This document shows positions 30,368-36,421 of a stretch of 36,421 nucleotides of DNA, one piece after another (positions within the stretch are counted from its first letter, which is position 1; the number at the start of each line of letters is the position of its first letter). Position numbers and translations under genes: made by a program. The stretch is from Escherichia whittamii (GTDB lineage: Bacteria > Pseudomonadota > Gammaproteobacteria > Enterobacterales > Enterobacteriaceae): positions 1-36,421 of the forward strand of contig NZ_JACSQI010000020.1 in NCBI RefSeq assembly GCF_014836715.1. Direction: 5' to 3'. The notes under the pieces are model-generated. The model worked only from the letters and a program-made list of their open reading frames with translations, was not told the DNA's origin and did no database searches.

Positions 30368-31765
30368 ATGCGTTTTATGCAACGTTCTAAAGATTCCTTA
30401 GCCAAATGGTTAAGCGCGATCCTCCCCGTTGTCATTGTTGGGCTGGTGGGATTGTTTGCGGCGACGGTGATTCGCGATTATGGGCGGGCAAGCGAGGCCG
30501 ACCGCCAGGCATTACTGGAAAAAGGTAATGTGCTTATTCGCGCTCTGGAGTCGGGAAGTCGCGTAGGGATGGGTATGCGAATGCACCATGTGCAGCAACA
30601 GGCGCTTCTGGAAGAGATGGCAAGCCAGCCAGGGGTGTTGTGGTTTGCTGTCACTAATGCACAGGGCATCATTATTCTTCATAGCGACCCCGAAATGGTT
30701 GGGCGTGTGCTCTATTCTCCTGATGAAATGCAGAAGTTAAAGCCGGAGGAGAACTCCCGCTGGCGACTGCTTGAGAAAACAGAAACTGTGCCTGCGCTTG
30801 AGGTCTATCGTTTGTTCCAGCCAATGTCAGCCCCCTGGCGGCATGGTATGCACAATATGCCGCGCTGTAACGGCGAAGCTGCGCCACAGGTAGATGCACA
30901 TCAGGTCATTTTTATCGCCGTTGATGCCAGTGATTTGGTCGCAACCCAGATTGGGGAGAAGCGCAATACCCTGATTATTCTCTTCGCGCTGGCGGCGGTA
31001 TTGCTGGCAAGCGTGTTGTCATTCTTCTGGTATCGCCGATATCTGCGCTCGCGCCAGCTGTTGCAGGATGAAATGAAGCGCAAAGAGAAGCTGGTGGCAC
31101 TGGGGCATCTGGCGGCAGGCGTCGCCCACGAAATCCGTAACCCGCTTTCCTCGATTAAAGGGCTGGCGAAATATTTTGCCGAACGCGTGCCAGAGGGCGG
31201 GGAAGCGCATCAACTGGCGCAGGTAATGGCGAAAGAGTCCGACCGTTTAAACCGCGTGGTAAGTGAGCTGCTGGAACTGGTTAAGCCAACGCATCTGGCT
31301 TTGCAGGCGGTGGATTTCAACACTCTGATTAACCACTCATTACAGCTGGTAAGCCAGGATGCAAACAGCCGGGAGATCCAGTTACGCTTTACTGCTAACG
31401 ACACATTACCGGAAATTCAGGCCGATCCGGACCGACTGACCCAGGTCCTGTTGAATCTCTATCTCAATGCTATTCAGGCGATTGGTCAGCATGGCGTGAT
31501 TAGCGTGACGGCCAGCGAAAGCGGCGCGGGGGTGACAATCAGCGTCACCGACAGCGGTAAGGGGATTGCAGCGGATCAGCTTGAAGCCATTTTTACCCCT
31601 TATTTCACCACGAAGGCCGACGGCACCGGGCTGGGGCTGGCGGTCGTGCATAATATTGTTGAACAACACGGTGGTACAATTCAGGTCGCAAGCCAGGAGG
31701 GGAAAGGTGCAACGTTCACCCTCTGGCTTCCGGTCAATATTACGCGTAAGGACCCACAAGGATGA
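30368..31765 (+). CDS. zraS: Sensor histidine kinase ZraS
   Basis: ZraS is the inner-membrane sensor of high zinc or lead and envelope stress and phosphorylates ZraR. It has 465 residues: a membrane helix at about 13-35, a periplasmic domain at about 36-200 (with HHVQQQ and the HGMHNMPRC segment) and a second helix at about 203-222. The dimerisation/His domain follows, with His254 (VAHEIRNPLSS), then an ATPase domain with N (LNLYLNAIQAIG), DSGKGI and GTGLGLAV boxes. The stop overlaps the zraR ATG as ATGA. Confidence 0.97.
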   Translation: MRFMQRSKDSLAKWLSAILPVVIVGLVGLFAATVIRDYGRASEADRQALLEKGNVLIRALESGSRVGMGMRMHHVQQQALLEEMASQPGVLWFAVTNAQGIIILHSDPEMVGRVLYSPDEMQKLKPEENSRWRLLEKTETVPALEVYRLFQPMSAPWRHGMHNMPRCNGEAAPQVDAHQVIFIAVDASDLVATQIGEKRNTLIILFALAAVLLASVLSFFWYRRYLRSRQLLQDEMKRKEKLVALGHLAAGVAHEIRNPLSSIKGLAKYFAERVPEGGEAHQLAQVMAKESDRLNRVVSELLELVKPTHLALQAVDFNTLINHSLQLVSQDANSREIQLRFTANDTLPEIQADPDRLTQVLLNLYLNAIQAIGQHGVISVTASESGAGVTISVTDSGKGIAADQLEAIFTPYFTTKADGTGLGLAVVHNIVEQHGGTIQVASQEGKGATFTLWLPVNITRKDPQG

Positions 31766-33087
31766 CGCACGATAATATCGATATTCTGGTGGTGGATGAT
31801 GACATTAGCCACTGCACTATCTTGCAGGCATTGCTGCGCGGCTGGGGCTATAACGTCGCGCTGGCGAACAGCGGGCAACAGGCGCTGGCGCAGATGCGGG
31901 AAAAGGTTTTTGATCTTGTGCTTTGCGATGTGCGAATGGCGGAGATGGACGGCATTGCCACGCTCAAAGAGATCAAAGCGTTAAATCCGGCGATTCCGGT
32001 ACTGATTATGACCGCTTACTCCAGCGTCGAGACGGCGGTAGAGGCGTTGAAAACCGGGGCGCTGGATTATCTCATCAAGCCGCTGGATTTCGATAACCTG
32101 CAGGTGACGCTGGAAAAGGCGCTCGCGCATACTCACAGTGTCGACGCTGAAACGCCTGCGGTGTCTGCCAGTCAGTTCGGGATGGTCGGTAAAAGCCCGG
32201 CGATGCAACACCTGCTCAGTGAAATCGCCCTCGTCGCGCCATCGGAAGCCACGGTGCTGATCCACGGCGATTCTGGCACCGGTAAAGAGCTGGTCGCCAG
32301 AGCGATTCACGCCAGTAGCGCACGTAGTGAAAAACCGCTGGTAACGCTCAACTGCGCGGCACTCAACGAATCCTTACTGGAATCCGAATTGTTCGGTCAT
32401 GAGAAAGGGGCGTTTACAGGAGCCGACAAACGGCGGGAAGGGCGCTTTGTTGAGGCAGATGGCGGCACACTGTTTCTCGATGAAATTGGTGATATCTCGC
32501 CGATGATGCAGGTTCGTCTGCTGCGTGCGATTCAGGAGCGCGAAGTGCAGCGTGTCGGCAGCAACCAGACTATCTCGGTTGATGTCCGACTGATTGCGGC
32601 GACCCATCGCGATCTTGCCGCAGAGGTAAATGCCGGGCGTTTTCGCCAGGATCTCTACTATCGCCTGAACGTGGTGGCGATTGAAGTGCCGTCGCTGCGT
32701 CAGCGGCGGGAAGATATTCCTCTGTTGGCTAACCATTTTCTTCAGGGGTTTGCCGAACGCAATCGCAAGGCGGTAAAAGGCTTCACGCCCCAGGCGATGG
32801 ATCTGCTGATTCACTACGACTGGCCGGGAAATATTCGTGAACTGGAAAACGCGGTGGAAAGGGCGGTGGTGTTGCTGACCGGGGAATATATTTCCGAACG
32901 CGAGCTGCCGCTGGCGATTGCTGGCACGCCGATCCCGCTGGCGCAAAGTCAGGATATTCAGCCGCTGGTGGAGGTCGAAAAAGAAGTGATTCTGGCGGCG
33001 CTGGAGAAAACGGGCGGTAACAAAACCGAAGCCGCCCGTCAGTTAGGGATCACGCGTAAAACGCTATTGGCAAAACTGTCGCGTTAG
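31762..33087 (+). CDS. zraR: Sigma54-dependent response regulator ZraR
   Basis: ZraR is an NtrC-type activator of zraP and zraSR. The 441 residues contain a receiver domain (about 1-125) with phosphoacceptor Asp56, and an AAA+ domain (about 145-375) with Walker [15 protein letters not shown] (contact with sigma54) and Walker [12 protein letters not shown]-terminal Fis-type helix-turn-helix follows ([19 protein letters not shown]). It is coupled to zraS. Its TAG overlaps the purD TAA on the other strand. Confidence 0.98.
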   Translation: MTHDNIDILVVDDDISHCTILQALLRGWGYNVALANSGQQALAQMREKVFDLVLCDVRMAEMDGIATLKEIKALNPAIPVLIMTAYSSVETAVEALKTGALDYLIKPLDFDNLQVTLEKALAHTHSVDAETPAVSASQFGMVGKSPAMQHLLSEIALVAPSEATVLIHGDSGTGKELVARAIHASSARSEKPLVTLNCAALNESLLESELFGHEKGAFTGADKRREGRFVEADGGTLFLDEIGDISPMMQVRLLRAIQEREVQRVGSNQTISVDVRLIAATHRDLAAEVNAGRFRQDLYYRLNVVAIEVPSLRQRREDIPLLANHFLQGFAERNRKAVKGFTPQAMDLLIHYDWPGNIRELENAVERAVVLLTGEYISERELPLAIAGTPIPLAQSQDIQPLVEVEKEVILAALEKTGGNKTEAARQLGITRKTLLAKLSR

Positions 33088-34373
33088 TTCTGCTCGCGTT
33101 CGATAGCGCGCCAGCCGATATCTTTCCGGCAGAAGCAGTCGTCCCAGTGGATATCGGTCATTAAGGCATAGGCGCGTTTCTGCGCTTCTGCTACGGTATG
33201 ACCCAGCGCGGTGACGCACAGTACGCGCCCGCCGCTGGTCACTACCTGCTCGTCATCCGCCAGTTTCGTACCCGCGTGGAACACTTTGCCACCTTCCACT
33301 TCTTCCAGCGGCAGGCCGTGGATCACATCGCCGGTGCGGTAATCGCCCGGATATCCACCCGCAGCCATCACCACGCCGAGAGAAGCACGTTCATCCCACT
33401 CGGATGTTTTCTCGTCCAGCTTGCCTTCACAGGCAGCCAGGCAGAGCTCAACCAGATCGGACTTCATGCGCAGCATAATCGGCTGGGTTTCCGGATCGCC
33501 AAAGCGGCAGTTAAATTCAATAACCTTCGGATTGCCCTGTTTGTCGATCATCAAACCAGCATAGAGAAAACCGGTGTAGGTGTTTCCTTCCGCCGCCATG
33601 CCTTTCACGGTTGGCCAGATGATACGTTCCATGGTGCGCTGATGAACTTCATCGGTCACCACTGGCGCAGGAGAGTAAGCGCCCATCCCGCCAGTGTTCG
33701 GCCCGGTATCTTTATCGCCTACGCGTTTGTGATCCTGACTGGTGGCCATCGGCAACACATGTTCACCGTCAACCATCACGATAAAGCTCGCTTCTTCGCC
33801 GTCGAGGAACTCTTCAATAACAATGCGATGACCCGCGTCGCCAAAGGCGTTGCCCGCCAGCATATCGTGAACGGCGGCTTCGGCTTCTTCCAGCGTCATC
33901 GCCACGATTACGCCTTTACCCGCCGCCAGACCGTCTGCCTTGATAACGATCGGCGCACCTTTCTCGCGCAGATACGCCAGCGCAGGCTCAATCTCGGTGA
34001 AGTTCTGGTATTCCGCTGTTGGGATGTTGTGGCGTGCCAGGAAATCTTTGGTAAACGCTTTCGACCCTTCCAGTTGCGCGGCACCTGCGGTTGGGCCGAA
34101 GATTTTCAGTCCGGCGGCGCGGAAGGTATCGACCACGCCTTTCACCAGCGGCGCTTCCGGGCCGACGATGGTCAGGTCAATCTTCTCATTTTGGGCAAAG
34201 TCCAGCAGTGCCGGGATATCGGTTACTCCGATTGCGACGTTTTGCAGTGCAGGCTCCAGTGCAGTGCCTGCGTTACCCGGAGCAACAAAAACAGTTTCAA
34301 CCAGCGGCGACTGGGCCGCTTTCCAGGCCAGCGCGTGCTCGCGCCCGCCGTTACCAATGACTAATACTTTCAT
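33084..34373 (-). CDS. purD: Phosphoribosylamine-glycine ligase (GAR synthetase) PurD
   Basis: PurD makes glycinamide ribonucleotide from phosphoribosylamine, glycine and ATP, the second step of purine synthesis. The ATG at 34373 (MKVLVIGNGGREHAL) gives 429 residues and follows GGAG eight bases upstream. A start four codons further up is not favoured. The ATP-grasp fold includes KADGLAAGKGVIVA, EEFLDGEEASF, GPNTGGMGAYSPAP and VIEFNCRFGDPETQ. It lies 11 nt after purH in the purHD operon. Confidence 0.97.
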   Translation of the reverse strand: MKVLVIGNGGREHALAWKAAQSPLVETVFVAPGNAGTALEPALQNVAIGVTDIPALLDFAQNEKIDLTIVGPEAPLVKGVVDTFRAAGLKIFGPTAGAAQLEGSKAFTKDFLARHNIPTAEYQNFTEIEPALAYLREKGAPIVIKADGLAAGKGVIVAMTLEEAEAAVHDMLAGNAFGDAGHRIVIEEFLDGEEASFIVMVDGEHVLPMATSQDHKRVGDKDTGPNTGGMGAYSPAPVVTDEVHQRTMERIIWPTVKGMAAEGNTYTGFLYAGLMIDKQGNPKVIEFNCRFGDPETQPIMLRMKSDLVELCLAACEGKLDEKTSEWDERASLGVVMAAGGYPGDYRTGDVIHGLPLEEVEGGKVFHAGTKLADDEQVVTSGGRVLCVTALGHTVAEAQKRAYALMTDIHWDDCFCRKDIGWRAIEREQN

Positions 34374-34384
34374 CTGTCGCTCCA

Positions 34385-35974
34385 TTAATGGCGGAAGTGG
34401 CGCATATCGGTGAAGAGCATCGCAATACCGTGCTCGTCGGCGGCGGCAATCACTTCGTCATCACGGATAGAACCGCCAGGCTGGATTACACAGGTCACGC
34501 CCGCAGCAGCGGCGGCATCAATACCGTCGCGGAATGGGAAGAAGGCATCAGAAGCCATAGAAGAACCTTTCACTTCCAGACCTTCATCGGCGGCTTTAAT
34601 ACCGGCGATTTTCGCGGAGTACACGCGGCTCATCTGGCCCGCGCCAATCCCGATGGTCATATTGTTTTTGGCATAGACAATGGCGTTGGATTTCACGAAC
34701 TTCGCCACCTTCCAGCAGAACAGTGCATCACGCAGTTCCTGTTCGGTCGGCTGGCGTTTGGTCACGACGCGCAGTTCTTCCGCACCGACCATCCCCAGGT
34801 CACGATCCTGAACCAGCAGACCGCCGTTGACGCGTTTGAAATCAAGGCCTGGAACTCGCTCGCCCCACTGACCGCAGGTCAGAACGCGTACGTTCTGTTT
34901 GGCGGCGGTGATTTTCAGCGCCTCTTCGCTGGCAGACGGGGCAATGATCACTTCAACAAACTGACGAGAAATGATGGCCTGTGCGGTTTCAGCATCCAGC
35001 TCGCGGTTAAAGGCAATAATGCCGCCGAATGCGGAGGTTGGGTCGGTTTTGTACGCGCGGTCGTAAGCGTCAAGAATGGAATTGCCGATAGCCACACCGC
35101 AAGGGTTGGCGTGCTTCACAATCACACATGCTGGCTCGGCGAACTCTTTCACGCACTCCAGCGCCGCATCGGTATCGGCGATGTTGTTATAAGAGAGGGC
35201 TTTCCCCTGAACCTGGGTTGCGGTGGCAACGGAGGCTTCTTTCACATTCTCTTCTATATAGAAGGCAGCCTGCTGGTGGCTGTTCTCGCCGTAACGCATA
35301 TCCTGCTTCTTAATGAAGTTCAGGTTCAGCGTACGCGGGAAGCGACCGGCAGCTTCTTTGCTTTCACCGTGATACGCCGGAACCATGCTGCCGAAGTAGT
35401 TGGCAATCATGCTGTCATAGGCGGCGGTGTGTTCAAAGGCTTTAATAGCGAGGTCGAAACGCGTATCGAGAGTCAGCGAGCCTTCGTTGGCATCCATCTC
35501 TTTAATAATGGCGTCGTAGTCGCTGCTCTTCACGACGATTGCGACATCTTTATGGTTCTTGGCGGCGGAGCGCACCATCGTCGGGCCGCCAATATCGATG
35601 TTCTCAACCGCATCTTCAAGCGTGCAGCCTTCACGGGCCACGGTCTGGGCGAACGGATACAGGTTAACGACCACCATATCGATAGGTTGGATCTGATGTT
35701 CTTCCATAATGGCATCATCCTGGCCGCGACGGCCCAGAATGCCACCATGAACTTTCGGATGCAGGGTCTTCACGCGTCCATCCATCATCTCCGGGAAACC
35801 GGTGTAATCGGAAACTTCGGTTACCGGCAGACCTTTTTCTGCTAACAGACGGGCAGTACCCCCTGTAGACAGCAGCTCCACACCACGTGCGGAAAGTGCC
35901 TGGGCGAATTCGACGATACCGGCTTTGTCAGAAACACTGAGCAGAGCGCGGCGGACTGGACGACGTTGTTGCAT
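34385..35974 (-). CDS. purH: Bifunctional AICAR formyltransferase / IMP cyclohydrolase PurH
   Basis: PurH carries out the last two steps of IMP synthesis. The 529 residues contain an N-terminal cyclohydrolase (about 1-195; [37 protein letters not shown]) and a C-terminal formyltransferase with the catalytic KHANPCGVA. The ATG at 35974 follows AGGGGAT. The gene is first in purHD, with a PurR operator and structured leader upstream. Confidence 0.98.
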   Translation of the reverse strand: MQQRRPVRRALLSVSDKAGIVEFAQALSARGVELLSTGGTARLLAEKGLPVTEVSDYTGFPEMMDGRVKTLHPKVHGGILGRRGQDDAIMEEHQIQPIDMVVVNLYPFAQTVAREGCTLEDAVENIDIGGPTMVRSAAKNHKDVAIVVKSSDYDAIIKEMDANEGSLTLDTRFDLAIKAFEHTAAYDSMIANYFGSMVPAYHGESKEAAGRFPRTLNLNFIKKQDMRYGENSHQQAAFYIEENVKEASVATATQVQGKALSYNNIADTDAALECVKEFAEPACVIVKHANPCGVAIGNSILDAYDRAYKTDPTSAFGGIIAFNRELDAETAQAIISRQFVEVIIAPSASEEALKITAAKQNVRVLTCGQWGERVPGLDFKRVNGGLLVQDRDLGMVGAEELRVVTKRQPTEQELRDALFCWKVAKFVKSNAIVYAKNNMTIGIGAGQMSRVYSAKIAGIKAADEGLEVKGSSMASDAFFPFRDGIDAAAAAGVTCVIQPGGSIRDDEVIAAADEHGIAMLFTDMRHFRH

Positions 35975-36006
35975 GGTAAATCCCCTGGATTTGACTATTA
36001 CAGAGA

Positions 36007-36056
36007 GCGTTAGCTGAATTTTTCGCGAAAAACTCAGCTAACGCCCCTAACGGGGC
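36007..36056 (-). other. Structured purH mRNA leader with two competing hairpins
   Basis: GCGTTAGCTGA (36007-36017) pairs with TCAGCTAACGC (36034-36044), and five T-A pairs close around CGCG inside, giving a 16-bp helix with one mismatch. A second hairpin, GCCCC-TAAC-GGGGC (36043-36056), shares two bases with the first. In the purH transcript the GC-rich hairpin comes first. No T tract follows either, so neither looks like an intrinsic terminator. Confidence 0.7.
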
Positions 36057-36075
36057 ATCCTTATTTTTCGCCCGC

Positions 36076-36104
36076 ATTGTAACGAAAACGTTTGCGCAAC
36101 GCTC
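36076..36104 (-). promoter_or_regulatory. purHD promoter with PurR operator
   Basis: On the - strand GCGCAAACGTTTTCGT (36097-36082) matches the PurR operator ACGCAAACGTTTNCGT closely. It fills the 17-bp spacer between a TACAAT -10 (36081-36076) and a poor -35 (GAGCGT, 36104-36099), so bound PurR with hypoxanthine or guanine would block polymerase. Confidence 0.88.
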
Positions 36105-36247
36105 GCGAATTTTTCTCTTTCAATGGCGATCACAATTTTGACAGTGGTTACCGTGTGAGAAATACAGAAATTATGCTGATGATTGTGGATAACTCTGTGT
36201 GTAAAAAGGTATAAAGCGGGGTTTTGCTGGGGAATGCAGCAGTCAGT

Positions 36248-36296
36248 CATTTTTTTGCAATTTTTCTATTGCGGCCTCAGGAGAACTCCCTATAAT
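36248..36296 (+). promoter_or_regulatory. rRNA operon promoter P1 with UP element (rrnE by context)
   Basis: TTGCGG (36269-36274), a 16-bp spacer and TATAAT (36291-36296) followed by GCGCCTCC form a classic rrn P1 with a GC-rich discriminator, the type controlled by ppGpp, DksA and initiating NTP. An A/T-rich UP element lies at about 36248-36268. Fis sites are expected upstream (about 36140-36240), but their consensus is too loose to mark by eye. The purH neighbour points to rrnE. Confidence 0.92.
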
Positions 36297-36379
36297 GCGC
36301 CTCCATCGACACGGCGGATGTGAATCACTTCACACCAACTAGCCGGTTCGGTTGAAGAGAAAAATCCTGAAATTCAGGG

Positions 36380-36407
36380 TTGACTCTGAAAGAGGAAAGC
36401 GTAATAT
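36380..36407 (+). promoter_or_regulatory. rRNA operon promoter P2
   Basis: TTGACT (36380-36385), a 16-bp spacer and TAATAT (36402-36407) lie about 110 bp after P1, the normal tandem arrangement. A CCTGAAATTCAGG palindrome (36366-36378) sits just upstream. The leader and 16S gene continue beyond the window. Confidence 0.9.
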
Positions 36408-36421
36408 ACGCCACCTCGCGA

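Noticed and set aside
33198-34364. Long + strand frame opposite purD, and a similar one at 34388-35845 opposite purH
   Set aside because: Both are antisense shadows of well-established conserved genes, with unlikely amino acid composition.

Overview
The window reads as chromosome of Escherichia coli, or a very close Escherichia, from the region near 90 min on the K-12 map. Gene order and near-identical proteins support this: tufB, secE-nusG, rplKAJL-rpoBC, thiCEFSGH, rsd, nudC-hemE-nfi, yjaG, hupA-yjaH, zraP, zraSR, purHD and the rrnE promoters. It is not K-12-like throughout, because the interval between rpoC and thiH holds a metabolic block that I do not place in the K-12 backbone.

Positions 1-12620 hold translation and transcription machinery, all on the + strand: the last 39 codons of tufB, the secE-nusG unit, the rplK-rplA and rplJ-rplL ribosomal protein units with autoregulatory leaders, then rpoB and rpoC behind a leaky attenuator and an RNase III region. 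An ERIC repeat lies in the transcribed leader of rplJ. A strong terminator closes rpoC.

Positions 12621-19107 form the accessory block. Three tightly packed + strand genes encode a DeoR-type helix-turn-helix fused to a ribokinase-like kinase, an NCS1-family permease and a large cytoplasmic glycoside-hydrolase-like protein. A convergent - strand gene encodes a DUF4867 protein. The simplest reading (inference) is uptake of a base-linked or other glycoside, cleavage inside the cell and phosphorylation of the sugar. The substrate cannot be read from the sequence.

Positions 19108-24750 carry the thiamine operon thiCEFSGH on the - strand, with overlapping genes, a TPP riboswitch ahead of thiC and a terminator after thiH. 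Next come rsd (anti-sigma70, - strand) and the + strand series nudC, hemE, nfi, yjaG, hupA and yjaH.

Positions 29717-33087 hold the zinc/envelope-stress system: zraP (-) diverges from zraSR (+) across a region with two sigma54 promoters and a perfect 18-bp inverted repeat that I read as paired ZraR operators. purD and purH (-) follow, with a PurR operator and a structured leader. The window ends in the divergent tandem P1 and P2 promoters of an rRNA operon, rrnE by context; the 16S gene itself lies beyond the window.
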